Assembly: GCA_963733135.1 (NCBI GenBank)
Contig: CAVTBX010000009.1
Location: 62,001 to 126,000, forward strand
From: CAVTBX01 sp963733135
GTDB taxonomy: Bacteria; Actinomycetota; Thermoleophilia; Gaiellales; Gaiellaceae
Length of the DNA: 64,000 nucleotides
Reading direction: 5' to 3'
Shown here: in pieces, positions 52,964 through 62,001 of the stretch
Position numbering within the stretch: position 1 is the first letter of the stretch
How the letters are laid out: each line of letters opens with the position of its first letter
Notes under the pieces: generated by a model
Database searches by the model: none
The model's input: only the letters and a program-made list of their open reading frames with translations
Told to the model about the DNA's origin: nothing
Position numbers and translations under genes: made by a program

Positions 52964-54682
52964 CTAGCGCCGGCGAACGGTTTCGCAGCGCCTCGCCGTG
53001 TCGCGGTCGTCCACGGTGGCGCGATCGACTCCGATCCCGCAGTCGAGGATGTCCTTTCGGCCGTCCACCGCCTCCAGACGATCGCGTCCCGCGTCCCCAT
53101 AGATCAGGTCGGCGCCGAGTCCGCCGCTGATCCGGTCGTCGCCCGCGTCACCGTGCAACTTGTCGTTCCCGCGCGCGCCGTCGATCTCATCGCCACCGTC
53201 TTTGGCGCTGACGCGATCGGCACCGTCGCGCGCACAGATCAACTCATAGAAACGCGTGCCGCGGAGTCTGTCTGAGCGCGGCGTGCCGCCGATGAGGCAC
53301 GGCGAGCGAGGCGTGTAGGCGGGTGGGTGCGGTCTGCACTTGTCGGCGACCTTCTTGCGGAACGACACGATCGCCCGCCGGGCCGACGGCTCCCGCTCCA
53401 GACTCTCGAGCTGATACGGATCGAGTGCTAGGTCGTACAACTCCTCCTGGCCCCCGACGTACTGGACGTACGTGTGGCGGTTGGTTCGGATGCCGCAGAA
53501 CGTAGGGATAGGCGGCGAGACGTGCTCGAGCAGAATGTGGCGTCCCCAGGCGGGGCGGCGCCGCTTGAGGAGCGGAACCAGGCTCCGGCCCTGCGCATCT
53601 GGCGCCTGGACGCCAGCCACGTCGGCAAAGGTTGGGGCCAGATCGATATTCGCGGCGAGGTGTCCGTCCACGCGACGCCTGTTGGTAAGAGGGTCGTACC
53701 GCACGACGAGCGGCACCCGGATGCTCTCCTCGTAGGGGGCGGCCTTGCGGTGCCAGCGGTGCTCGCCCCACGCGTGGCCGTTGTCGGACGTAAAGACGAT
53801 CATCGTGTTGGCGAGGCGTCCCGTGTCTTCGAGCGCCGCGACAATGGTGCCGACGGCTTCGTCGACGGCTTGAAGAGCCTCGAGCTGTGTCTGACGAAAC
53901 CGATCGATCTTCGTCCCACGGTCTGGGGTGAGGGGGTCGAGCCTCTGGATCCAATCGGGCTTGTCGGATACGTCTTCCTCGTTGTAGCTCAGCGGTCGCC
54001 ACGGGTCGAGGAGCGGTGGCCCGAAACGATCCACATGCCGCGGAGCAGGGGTGGCCTCGAGCCGATCGCCGAGGCGACCGTGAGGTGCGAAGGGCGAGAG
54101 GACAAGGAACAGCGGCGTGTCGGGACGGGTCGATCGCACGAAGGCATCTGCCTTCGCGGCGAGCACGTCAGTCGAATAGTCCGAGGCGCGCGTCCCGTAC
54201 GCTTCGGTCGTTCCATTCACCGCCAGCGAGTAGTTGTAGTAGTTGGCCGAGCGCGTGAAGGACGCCCATTCGTCCCAGCCAGGCGGAATGTAGGGGCCTC
54301 TATAGCCGATCAGATACTTGCCGATGAGCCCCGTGCGGTACCCGTCGTCCTGGAGCCACGTCGCGATGGTCGAGGAATCATCGAAGCGCGGGAAGCCCGG
54401 ATTCCGGTAGATCCGCGTGCGCTGCGAGTACTGGCCCGTGAGCGTGCTCGTCCGGCTCGGACAGCAACGTGCGTTCGAGACGACCGCGTTCGAGAACGTC
54501 ACACCTTTGGCGATGAGCTCGTCGCTGACCGTCGGCATCGCCGACAGCGTGTCCCAGCGTTGATCGTCGGTGAGGACGAGAACAACGTTCGGCTTCGCAG
54601 CCGAGGCGTGCTCAGCCGCCGCGACGAACGCGACGGTGAGCAGCAGCAGCACGAGAACGGACCTGCAGACCCCCCGGGGCAT
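52964..54682 (-). CDS. secreted sulfatase with C-terminal RTX-type calcium-binding repeats
   Basis: 572 residues with a signal peptide (SVLVLLLLTVAFVAAAEHASA). Sulfatase features: NVVLVLTDDQR with metal-binding Asp pair (about residues 33-43), CCPSRTSTLTGQ with the C-x-P-S-R formylglycine site (about 74-78), and FTSDNGHAWGEH with the third metal motif. From about residue 485 the tail contains GxGxD nonapeptide repeats such as GGDEIDGARGNDKLHGDAGDD and GGLGADLIYGDAGRD, as in calcium-binding RTX proteins. It hydrolyses sulfate esters outside the cell; the substrate is unknown. Divergent from uvrB. Confidence 0.9.
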   Translation of the reverse strand: MPRGVCRSVLVLLLLTVAFVAAAEHASAAKPNVVLVLTDDQRWDTLSAMPTVSDELIAKGVTFSNAVVSNARCCPSRTSTLTGQYSQRTRIYRNPGFPRFDDSSTIATWLQDDGYRTGLIGKYLIGYRGPYIPPGWDEWASFTRSANYYNYSLAVNGTTEAYGTRASDYSTDVLAAKADAFVRSTRPDTPLFLVLSPFAPHGRLGDRLEATPAPRHVDRFGPPLLDPWRPLSYNEEDVSDKPDWIQRLDPLTPDRGTKIDRFRQTQLEALQAVDEAVGTIVAALEDTGRLANTMIVFTSDNGHAWGEHRWHRKAAPYEESIRVPLVVRYDPLTNRRRVDGHLAANIDLAPTFADVAGVQAPDAQGRSLVPLLKRRRPAWGRHILLEHVSPPIPTFCGIRTNRHTYVQYVGGQEELYDLALDPYQLESLEREPSARRAIVSFRKKVADKCRPHPPAYTPRSPCLIGGTPRSDRLRGTRFYELICARDGADRVSAKDGGDEIDGARGNDKLHGDAGDDRISGGLGADLIYGDAGRDRLEAVDGRKDILDCGIGVDRATVDDRDTARRCETVRRR

Positions 54683-54755
54683 CGCTCGACGATAGATCGC
54701 ACTACGGCTGTCGGCAAGCCGGTACGGCGGACGTCGAGGGCTACGATGAGTCGCA

Positions 54756-56762
54756 GTGCCTGACCTACGCGTCTCGGGTGCCTACCGGCCGACCGGCGAC
54801 CAGCCGTCGGCGATCGCGTCGATCGCCGAGGGGCTCCGCGCGGGGGAGAGGTTCACGACGCTCCTCGGCGCGACCGGCACGGGCAAGACCGCGACAATGG
54901 CCTGGACGATGGAAGCGCTCGGCCGGCCGGCTCTCGTGATCGCCCACAACAAGACGCTGGCCGCTCAGCTCTGTAACGAGTTCCGCGAGTTCTTCCCAGA
55001 CAACGCGGTCGAGTACTTCGTCTCCTATTACGACTACTACCAACCCGAGGCATACGTGCCCCAGGCCGATCTCTACATCGAGAAGGACGCGTCGATCAAC
55101 GACGACATCGATCGCCTGCGGCACGCGGCGACCTCGGCGCTGCTGGTGCGGCGAGACGTCGTCATCGTCGCCTCGGTGTCCTGCATCTACGGCCTCGGCT
55201 CGCCGAAGGAGTACGAGGACAAGACCGTGCTCCTCGGCGTCGGGCTCGAGATCGACCGCGACGTCATGCTCCGAAAGCTCGTCGACATCCAGTACGCACG
55301 CAATGACTCCTTCCTAGGCCGCGGCCGGTTCCGCGTGCGCGGTGACATCGTCGAGGTGCAGCCCGCCCACATGGAGTCGGCCTACCGCATCTCGTTCTTC
55401 GGCGACGACGTGGAATCGATCACGCACTTCGACCCGCTCTCCGGCGAGGTGCACTCGCGGCTCGAGCACCTGGCGATCTTCCCTGCTACCCAGTACGTCA
55501 CCTCGCGCGACACGATCGAGCGCTCCGTGGGCGAGATCCGGCACGAGCTCGAGGAGCAGGTCAAGCTCTTCGAGTCGCAGGGAAAGCTGCTCGAGGCGCA
55601 CCGGATCAGACAGCGAACCGAGTACGACCTCGAGATGCTCCAGGAGATGGGCTACTGCAACGGGATCGAGAACTACTCACGGATCCTGGACGGCCGGGCT
55701 GCGGGCACGGCGCCTCACACGCTCCTCGACTACTTTGCGCAGGATTTCGTGGTCTTCATCGACGAGTCGCACCAGACCGTGCCGCAGATCGGCGGCATGT
55801 ACGAGGGCGACCGCTCGCGCAAGGAAACGCTGGTCGAGCACGGCTTCCGGCTGCCATCGGCGCTCGACAACCGGCCGCTTCGATTCGACGAGTTCCTCGA
55901 CAAGACGGGCCAGATGATCTTCGTCTCAGCGACGCCCGCGCCCTTCGAGCTGCGGCATTCGGCACGAATCGCCGAGCAGATCATCCGCCCGACCGGCGTG
56001 GTCGACCCCGAGGTCGAGCTCCGGCCGACGCACCACCAGATCGACGATCTCCTGAACGAGATCCGCCGTCGTGAGGAGGCGGGGGAGAGGGTTCTCGTCA
56101 CGACGCTGACGAAGAAGATGGCGGAAGACCTGACCGACTACCTGCTCGAATCGGGCGTGAAGACGCGGTATCTCCACTCCGAGATCGACACGCTCGAGCG
56201 CATCCAGATCATCCGCGAGCTCCGGCTCGGCGAGTACGACGTCCTCGTGGGCGTGAACCTCCTCAGGGAGGGACTCGACCTGCCGGAGGTGTCCCTCGTC
56301 GCGATCCTCGACGCCGACAAGGAAGGCTTCCTGCGCGGCCAGACCGCTCTGGTGCAGACGATCGGCCGGGCGGCTCGGAACGTGAACGGCCGCGTGATCA
56401 TGTACGCGGACAAGCTCACGGAAGCGATCAAGGGTGCGATGGAGGAGACCCAGCGCCGCCGCGAGATCCAGCTCGCCTACAACGAGGAGCACGGGATCAC
56501 GCCGGAATCGATCGTCAAGGGCGTGTCCGACATCGCGGAGTTCCTCTCGCTCGAGTCGCCGACGGTCCCGGGCCGGCGCCGGCGCCAGGGCCGGAAGGTC
56601 GAGGGCATGTCGCAGGACGAGCTCGAGAAGCTCGTCGTCACCCTCGAAGAGGAGATGTACGCGGCCGCCGAGGAGCTGCGTTTCGAGTACGCGGCCAAGC
56701 TCCGCGACGAGATCAAAGACCTGCGGCGGGAGCTTCAGGCGGGAGCGGAGACGCCCGTCTAG
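54756..56762 (+). CDS. uvrB: UvrABC system protein B
   Basis: 668 residues. Helicase motifs: TLLGATGTGKTATMAW (Walker A, about 36-51), the YYDYYQPEAY hairpin (about 90-100, beta-hairpin that inserts into DNA), DESHQTVPQI (motif II), and REGLDLPEVSLVAILDADKEGF with QTIGRAARN (motifs V and VI). The C-terminal UvrC-binding domain ends in EEEMYAAAEELRFEYAAKLRDEI. UvrB loads at damage and recruits UvrC for nucleotide excision repair. It starts GTG 54756. Its stop TAG shares a CTAG with the convergent phosphoesterase. Confidence 0.97.
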   Translation: MPDLRVSGAYRPTGDQPSAIASIAEGLRAGERFTTLLGATGTGKTATMAWTMEALGRPALVIAHNKTLAAQLCNEFREFFPDNAVEYFVSYYDYYQPEAYVPQADLYIEKDASINDDIDRLRHAATSALLVRRDVVIVASVSCIYGLGSPKEYEDKTVLLGVGLEIDRDVMLRKLVDIQYARNDSFLGRGRFRVRGDIVEVQPAHMESAYRISFFGDDVESITHFDPLSGEVHSRLEHLAIFPATQYVTSRDTIERSVGEIRHELEEQVKLFESQGKLLEAHRIRQRTEYDLEMLQEMGYCNGIENYSRILDGRAAGTAPHTLLDYFAQDFVVFIDESHQTVPQIGGMYEGDRSRKETLVEHGFRLPSALDNRPLRFDEFLDKTGQMIFVSATPAPFELRHSARIAEQIIRPTGVVDPEVELRPTHHQIDDLLNEIRRREEAGERVLVTTLTKKMAEDLTDYLLESGVKTRYLHSEIDTLERIQIIRELRLGEYDVLVGVNLLREGLDLPEVSLVAILDADKEGFLRGQTALVQTIGRAARNVNGRVIMYADKLTEAIKGAMEETQRRREIQLAYNEEHGITPESIVKGVSDIAEFLSLESPTVPGRRRRQGRKVEGMSQDELEKLVVTLEEEMYAAAEELRFEYAAKLRDEIKDLRRELQAGAETPV

Positions 56763-57583
56763 CCGCTGTGGGAGGCAAGCGGTGCGGCGCCCCGCGGAAA
56801 TCTTCGGTCGGCGATCTGTTCCCACTGCCCGTCCGCCCAGGCGAAGGTGAGGACGCGGAGCGAGTCGTCCTCGGCCTCGTAGAGGTGGAGCCCGCGCGCC
56901 TCCCCGCGCCGTTTCGGCCGGGGCTGCCCGAGCCCGGGCGCCGTCACGACGACTGCGCCTCTCGTCGGCCCGGTCGCGACCTCGAACTCGCGTCGCTCGG
57001 CCACGACCGACTGGTGAACGTGCCCGGAGACGATCAATTCGGCGCCGGCGTCGACGAGGCCGCCGAGCACGCTCGATCGGTTGGCGATCGTGCGCTTCGC
57101 CGTCCGCCAAGGGGCGCCGAGCAGGTGGTGATGGAGAACTGAGATCCGGAGTGCCCCTCGGGGCGCCTCGGTGAAGCACCGGCGCGCTCGGTCGAGCTGG
57201 GAGGTCCGCAGCGCGCCGCCCTGCTGCTTCCACGGCCGTACCGAGTTCAACCCGCAGACGACGAGCTTCTCCGAGCGGTACGTGGGCTCGGTCTGCGCCC
57301 ACACGCGCTCGAACTCGTCGAAGGTGCTCGTGAACCGCCAAGGGGGGAGTTTGGGGATGTCGTGGTTTCCGGGGACGACGAGAAGCGGCGCCGAGAGGGA
57401 GCGAAGAAGGGCTGCGGCACGGTCGTGCTCGGCGGTGTGATTGCGGTGCGTGAGGTCGCCGCTCACGATCACGAGCTCGGGCCTGAAAGACTCGACGAGG
57501 GCACGAAGCCCGTCCTCGACCTCGGGTTCTTCCTGCGTGCCCGCATGCAGATCCGACAGCTGCAGGACGCGGACAGGCGCCAT
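56759..57583 (-). CDS. calcineurin-like metallophosphoesterase
   Basis: 274 residues with the phosphoesterase blocks LQLSDLHAG (about residues 7-15), VSGDLTHR (about 40-47), VPGNHD (about 70-75) and SGHVHQS near 168. These coordinate two metals. HHHLLGAP suggests a cyclic-nucleotide or nucleotide phosphodiesterase-like subgroup, but the substrate cannot be told. The last codon and stop overlap the uvrB stop through a CTAG shared by both strands. It starts ATG 57583, divergent from a small membrane protein. Confidence 0.88.
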   Translation of the reverse strand: MAPVRVLQLSDLHAGTQEEPEVEDGLRALVESFRPELVIVSGDLTHRNHTAEHDRAAALLRSLSAPLLVVPGNHDIPKLPPWRFTSTFDEFERVWAQTEPTYRSEKLVVCGLNSVRPWKQQGGALRTSQLDRARRCFTEAPRGALRISVLHHHLLGAPWRTAKRTIANRSSVLGGLVDAGAELIVSGHVHQSVVAERREFEVATGPTRGAVVVTAPGLGQPRPKRRGEARGLHLYEAEDDSLRVLTFAWADGQWEQIADRRFPRGAAPLASHSG

Positions 57584-57608
57584 CGGACTGGCAGACTATA
57601 GTGAGATC

Positions 57609-57848
57609 ATGGTCGACGAACCTGCTGAGATCTTCGACGACATCTACGTCGGGCTTCGTGCCGGCGCCGCCGGGCGAAAGAAGAGGCGGGGCGAGCCGTT
57701 GTCCCCCGAGGATCACGAGGCTCTCGGTCGCTGGCAGCGCATGTCCGGCGTCCGAAAGGCTGTCGCGATCGGCGGCTTCGCGCTAGGGACGTTCGGGCTC
57801 GGATTCACCGTCGGCGGCCTCGTCTTCGGCCGCTGGCGCAAGGCCTGA
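57609..57848 (+). CDS. small membrane protein, function unknown
   Basis: 79 residues from ATG 57609. Hydrophilic, acidic N-terminus (MVDEPAEIFDDIYVGLRAG), a basic stretch (RKKRRGE), then one hydrophobic helix (AVAIGGFALGTFGLGFTVGGLVFG) and a short basic tail, so a single-pass membrane protein. No recognisable family. The RBS is weak. It begins 26 bp from the divergent phosphoesterase. Confidence 0.6.
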   Translation: MVDEPAEIFDDIYVGLRAGAAGRKKRRGEPLSPEDHEALGRWQRMSGVRKAVAIGGFALGTFGLGFTVGGLVFGRWRKA

Positions 57849-58158
57849 ACCAGGAGCCCAGCGTGCGCGGCGCTCACGGCGGTGCGGCGCAGGCGTAGGG
57901 CGCCTGAGGCGTCACGCCCCTAGCGGCTGACACGCATTCGGCACACCTCAGCGCAGCACACGTGCGCATTTCGACGATACGCTCGACGCGGGGGAACCGG
58001 TAATCCGGGGGTCCCCCAGGGTCATCGTGGCTGGCATTTTTTGACACGTCCGGAAGGGCGTGGTCGTCGACCCGGCCGACGGCGCTCGGACGCCGGTGAC
58101 GTCGGCCGTCAGGAGGCGACTCCGCAGGAGCCGCCGCGGTTGAGCCGAATCGGAGCCT
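57849..58158 (+). other. 310-bp intergenic region with motif copy C
   Basis: No ORF with coding character was found. At 57937-57990 it has TTCGGCACAC, then GTGCGCATTTC, then GATACGCTCGAC, matching copies A and B. Past this lies GCGGGGGAACCGG ... CCGGGGGTCCCCC (a GC hairpin around 58003-58020) and ATTTTTTGACAC near 58036-58047. It may hold a promoter or a small RNA for the PH-domain gene, but nothing can be assigned firmly. Confidence 0.4.
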
Positions 58159-58590
58159 GTGCGCCGTTATCTGTCCCCGGGCGAGGAGGTACAGCTGAAG
58201 GCGCGCCCACACGGAATCGCGCTTGCCGCCCCGCTCACACGCGCGCTTTTCCTCGCTGGCGCCGGGGCTGCGCTCGTCCTCTTCGGCCCGCGCGTGTCGT
58301 GGCTTCTCGCTCCGGTCGGCGCAGGTCTCCTCGGCGCCGCTGCCGTCGTTGCGCTGGCCGCTGTGCTCCGGTGGGATCGAACGCTCCTCGTGCTGACGAC
58401 CGAGAAGCTCTTCGTCGTACACGGTGTTCTTCGCCGGCGCGCCGCCGCAGTTCGGCTCTCTCGCGTCGGCGCCGTCGAGGTCGAGCAGAGCCTGCTCGGG
58501 CGCGTGCTCGGGTACGGAACGATCGTGGCCGGGAACCTCGAGATCCCGCACGTTGCGCGCCCCGGTGACGTCTGCCGGCTCGCCGACTGA
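58159..58590 (+). CDS. bacterial PH-domain membrane protein (YdbS-like)
   Basis: 143 residues from GTG 58159. It begins RRYLSPGEEVQLKARPHG, a typical start for PH-domain (bPH_2) proteins. Two adjacent membrane helices follow (about residues 25-68). Then DRTLLVLTTEKLFVVHGVLRRRAAAVRLSRVGAVEVEQSLLGRVLGYGTIVAG is the conserved PH core with GYGTIVAG. Function is unknown; the family is thought to act at the membrane. Located 80 bp before lon. Confidence 0.85.
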   Translation: MRRYLSPGEEVQLKARPHGIALAAPLTRALFLAGAGAALVLFGPRVSWLLAPVGAGLLGAAAVVALAAVLRWDRTLLVLTTEKLFVVHGVLRRRAAAVRLSRVGAVEVEQSLLGRVLGYGTIVAGNLEIPHVARPGDVCRLAD

Positions 58591-58626
58591 GTAACAGGCG
58601 CGCTCCCGAGACCGCACTACATTCGG

Positions 58627-58632
58627 TATAGT
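58627..58632 (+). promoter_or_regulatory. candidate -10 box of lon
   Basis: TATAGT stands out in the GC-rich 80-bp gap before lon. The matching -35 (TCCCGA) is poor. GAGAGGA at about 58652-58658 serves as the lon RBS. Confidence 0.35.
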
Positions 58633-58670
58633 TGCTTCCGACAGTCCACTAGAGAGGATTTCTGTAGCCC

Positions 58671-60962
58671 ATGACCAGCTTCTTGCTGATTCCGCTCGAG
58701 GACACAGTGGTGTTCCCGGGCATGAGCGTCACGCTGACCGTGGAGACGGCAGGTGAAGAGCGCGTGCTGCTCGTGCCGCATCATGACAATGAGCACGGCT
58801 CCGTCGGCACCCTCGCGGAGGTGCTCGAGGAGGTGCGCCTTCCCGGCGGCGTGCGCGCCGTTGCGCTCAACGGCCTCCACCGCGCCGTCATTGGCGCCGC
58901 TTCGAGCGACCCGGCCGGCCTGCTTCGCGCCGAGGTGGAGGAGTGTCCGGATGAGACACCGGCCCCCACCATGACCCGTGAGCTCGAGACGCGCTATCGG
59001 GCTGTCGTAGAGGAGATTTTGGAGCTGCGCGGCGCCGACGAGCGGATCTCCGCCTTTATTCGCTCGATCACCGAGCCGGGCGCGCTCGCCGACACCGCCG
59101 GCTATTCCCCCGACCTCACCTTCGAGCAGAAGGTGCGCCTGCTCGAGACCGTCGACGTGGTTGAGCGGCTCCGACTGGCGACCGAGCTTCAGATCGACCG
59201 GCTCACCGAGCTTCAGGTGCGCCGGCGAATCCGTGAGGACGTGGAGTCAGGCGCTCAGCAGCAGCAGCGCGAGTACTTCCTCCGCAAGCAGATGGATTCG
59301 ATTCGGAAGGAGCTCGGCGAGGACGACGCATCCGTCGCCGACGAGTACCGGCGAAAGATCGAGGAATCCGGCATGCCCGAAGCCGTCCGCGAGCAGGCTG
59401 AGAAGGAGCTGGCGCGTCTCGAGCGGATGGGGGACTCGACGGGCGAATCGTCCATGATCCGCACCTACCTCGACTGGCTGGTCGCGGTGCCCTGGTCGAA
59501 GCGCTCAGACGAGCGACTGGATCCTGTCAACGCGCGAGAGATCCTGGACGCAGACCACGCGGGGCTCGAGGACGTCAAGGATCGGATCGTCGAGTATCTC
59601 GCCGTCCGCAAGCTACGCCAGGAGCGCGGCATCGCCGAGGACAAGCGCTCCGGTGCGATCCTGACGCTGATCGGCCCGCCTGGAACGGGCAAGACGTCGA
59701 TCGGCGAGTCCATTGCGCGGGCGCTCAATCGAGAGTTCGTTCGAATGTCGCTCGGAGGAATCCGCGACGAGGCCGAGATCAGGGGGCACCGCCGCACGTA
59801 CATCGGCGCGCTTCCCGGGCGGCTCGTGCGCGCGCTTCGGGACGCGGGAACCATGAACCCGGTGATCATGCTCGACGAGGTCGACAAGGTAGGCGCCGAC
59901 TGGCGCGGCGATCCTTCCGCGGCTCTTCTCGAGGTGCTCGACCCCGCCCAAAATCACTCGTTCCGCGATCACTACCTCGATGTCGAGCTCGACCTCTCAC
60001 AGGTTGTGTTCATCGCGACGGCGAACCTCGCCGAGACGATTCCGGGGCCGCTGCTCGATCGAATGGAGGTCATCCGTTTCGACGGGTACACGGTCGACGA
60101 GAAGGTGGCGATCGCGCGCGGATACCTGTGGCCGCGGCAGCTCGAGAGGAATGGGCTTCGCAGCGAAGAGGCCGAGATTTCAGACGATGTGCTGCAGGCC
60201 GTGGTGGCGGAGTACACGCGGGAGGCGGGTGTCCGCCAGCTTGAGCGTGAGCTCGGGACGATTTTGCGGAAGACCGCGACGCGCATCGTCTCGGAAGCCG
60301 CCAAGACCCCCGTGGATGTGGATCTTGAGCTCGTCCGCGATGCGCTCGGACGGCAGAAGTTCTTCCAGGAGGCGGCCGAACGCACTGCAGTACCGGGAGT
60401 CGCGACGGGACTCGCGGTCACCGGCACGGGCGGCGACGTGCTCTTCGTGGAGGCCACGTCCATGGAAAAGGGCAACGAGGGGCTCATCCTCACCGGCCAG
60501 CTCGGCGATGTCATGAAGGAATCGGCTCGGATCGCGCTCTCGTACGCGCGGGCGCACCGAGGTGAGCTCGGGATACCCGAGGACGCGTTCGACGAGTGCT
60601 CGTTCCATGTCCACGTACCGGCAGGGGCGATCCCCAAGGACGGGCCGAGTGCAGGAATCACGATGGCGACTGCACTGGCGTCGCTTCTGTCCGACCGACC
60701 TGTGAAGCACACCGTCGGCATGACAGGCGAGATCACCCTCCAGGGACGCGTGCTTCCCATCGGCGGCCTGAAGCAGAAGGTGCTTGCCGCGCACGCGGCC
60801 GGGCTGACCGACGTGATCCTGCCGGAGCGGAACCGCGCCGACCTTGAGGATGTGCCCGAAGAGGTACGCCGGGAGATGGGGTTCCACCCTGTGATGACGT
60901 TGGGAGAAGTGCTCGAGCTCGCGCTCGAGCCGGAACATGCTCAGCGTCCGTTGGCGGCCTGA
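58671..60962 (+). CDS. lon: ATP-dependent protease Lon
   Basis: 763 residues. N-terminal LON substrate-binding domain (FLLIPLEDTVVFPGMSVTLTVE), then AAA+ ATPase with Walker A GPPGTGKTS (about residues 335-343) and NPVIMLDEVDKVG as Walker B. The protease domain has the catalytic serine in DGPSAGITMATALAS (about 660) and the lysine in GGLKQKVLAAHAAG (about 702). It degrades unfolded and selected regulatory proteins in the cytoplasm. ATG 58671 with GAGAGGA RBS. HxlR follows 5 bp later. Confidence 0.97.
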   Translation: MTSFLLIPLEDTVVFPGMSVTLTVETAGEERVLLVPHHDNEHGSVGTLAEVLEEVRLPGGVRAVALNGLHRAVIGAASSDPAGLLRAEVEECPDETPAPTMTRELETRYRAVVEEILELRGADERISAFIRSITEPGALADTAGYSPDLTFEQKVRLLETVDVVERLRLATELQIDRLTELQVRRRIREDVESGAQQQQREYFLRKQMDSIRKELGEDDASVADEYRRKIEESGMPEAVREQAEKELARLERMGDSTGESSMIRTYLDWLVAVPWSKRSDERLDPVNAREILDADHAGLEDVKDRIVEYLAVRKLRQERGIAEDKRSGAILTLIGPPGTGKTSIGESIARALNREFVRMSLGGIRDEAEIRGHRRTYIGALPGRLVRALRDAGTMNPVIMLDEVDKVGADWRGDPSAALLEVLDPAQNHSFRDHYLDVELDLSQVVFIATANLAETIPGPLLDRMEVIRFDGYTVDEKVAIARGYLWPRQLERNGLRSEEAEISDDVLQAVVAEYTREAGVRQLERELGTILRKTATRIVSEAAKTPVDVDLELVRDALGRQKFFQEAAERTAVPGVATGLAVTGTGGDVLFVEATSMEKGNEGLILTGQLGDVMKESARIALSYARAHRGELGIPEDAFDECSFHVHVPAGAIPKDGPSAGITMATALASLLSDRPVKHTVGMTGEITLQGRVLPIGGLKQKVLAAHAAGLTDVILPERNRADLEDVPEEVRREMGFHPVMTLGEVLELALEPEHAQRPLAA

Positions 60963-60967
60963 GGCGC

Positions 60968-61285
60968 ATGGCCCGCTGCCGGAAGTGTGCGCCTGTGCCC
61001 GAGGAAGTCGCCCGGGCGGCCAATCTCCTCGAGCGGCGCTGGCTCTTGTCGATCCTCTGGGCGGCACACTCTGGGGCGGTGCGGTACAACGAATTTCTTC
61101 AGGCGCTCGGTCGCGTCCCGCCGCGGACGCTCGCTGCGCGGTTGGTCGACCTCGAGGAGGCAGGGGTGCTTGAGCGGACGGTGATCGCGTCGCGTCCGCC
61201 GACGGTCGAGTATCGGCTGACGCCAGAGGGCGAACGACTCAGCGTGATCGTCGAAGCCCTGCGGCGCGTCGCCTTGCCTGCCTGA
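60968..61285 (+). CDS. HxlR family transcriptional regulator
   Basis: 105 residues. Winged helix: AANLLERRWLLSILWAAHSGAVRYNEFLQALGRVPPRTLAARLVDLEEAGVLERTV followed by VEYRLTPEGERLSVIVEAL. This pattern (RW-x-x-x-I-L, R-F/Y-x-E-F/L, L-x-x-R-L-x-x-L) is HxlR/MarR-like. The N-terminal CRKC pair might bind metal. It starts 5 bp after the lon stop, so cotranscription with lon is likely. Its targets are unknown. Confidence 0.85.
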   Translation: MARCRKCAPVPEEVARAANLLERRWLLSILWAAHSGAVRYNEFLQALGRVPPRTLAARLVDLEEAGVLERTVIASRPPTVEYRLTPEGERLSVIVEALRRVALPA

Positions 61286-61349
61286 CCCAGGGGAAGCCGT
61301 CCTCGGGCGGTGCGCTGCCTCAAAGCGGCCTGCGCTCGGCGAGGCGAGA

Positions 61350-61380
61350 GCGAGGGTCTGACCCTCGCGGGGTGCCCCAA
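61350..61380. repeat. REP-like palindrome upstream of the RAYT gene
   Basis: GCGAGGGTC-T-GACCCTCGC (61350-61368) is a perfect 9-bp inverted repeat with a one-base centre, directly followed by GGGGTGCCCC. It lies 105 bp before a REP-associated transposase gene. Paired palindromes next to such genes are typically its substrates. Confidence 0.6.
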
Positions 61381-61472
61381 ACGGACGTGGCGGTGTGGCA
61401 ATTGGTGCACGAGAGCGTGGTTGAAGTGTCTCGAGCGCCCCAAGCCAGGTCGGTGCGGCTTAGCGTGAGGAC

Positions 61473-62001
61473 GTGCCCCGGGTTCGCCGTTGCGACTTGC
61501 CGGACGGGATCTACCACGTCACTGCGCGCGGGGTAGACGGCTGCACGATCTTTCGCGACGACCTCGATCGTGTCGCCTTCCTGCGGATCCTCGCGACTAT
61601 CGTCGCGCGGCACAGCTGGTACGTCCTCGCCTTCTGCCTGCTGGACAACCATTACCACCTCTTGCTGGACACAACTCGGGCTCGCCTATCAGCTGGCATC
61701 CAGTTTCTGAGCGGCGTCCACGCGCAACGGTTCAACCGCCGACACGGCCGCTCGGGACACCTCTTCGGCCGCCGATTCGATGCCCGCGTCGTCGACGGTG
61801 AGCCACGGCTCACCGCGACGCTCGAGTACATCCGCCAGAACCCCGTCCGGGCCGGGCTCGTGCCTGAGGCTGGCCTCTGGCCGTGGAGCGCCGTCCGGCA
61901 GCCGGCGGATCATTCGCTCGCGGCCCATCGTCGAGCGGGTCGCCTTGAGCGAGCGAAACAGAACAAACGTTCGTCCGACCCCAAAGCTACACTGCTCCAA
62001 T
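61473..62001 (+). CDS. REP-associated tyrosine transposase (RAYT, Y1 HUH family); 3' end unresolved
   Basis: GTG 61473 opens MPRVRRCDLPDGIYHVTARGVDG, the RAYT start. The HUH motif lies in FCLLDNHYHLLLDT (HxH near residue 54) and the catalytic tyrosine in LEYIRQNPVRAGLV (about 122), with FNRRHGRSGHLFGRRF between, so the nuclease core is intact. The frame has no stop until 63146, deep in uvrA; I end the feature at the uvrA start. A stop (TGA 61946-61948) exists in another frame, so the tail may be frameshifted. Such enzymes cut and rejoin REP palindromes. Part of the uvrA promoter lies inside its 3' end. Confidence 0.75.
61961..61972. promoter_or_regulatory. LexA-type SOS box upstream of uvrA
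   Basis: GAAC-AAAC-GTTC, the spacing of actinobacterial/Gram-positive LexA boxes (GAAC-N4-GTTC), 29 bp before the uvrA ATG. It lies within the end of the transposase frame. No similar site was seen before uvrB. Confidence 0.65.

Noticed and set aside
57990..58120. GGGGGAACCGG in motif C, similar to part of the c-di-AMP (ydaO) riboswitch
   Set aside because: No matching downstream conserved blocks were found, and the next gene is not a typical target.
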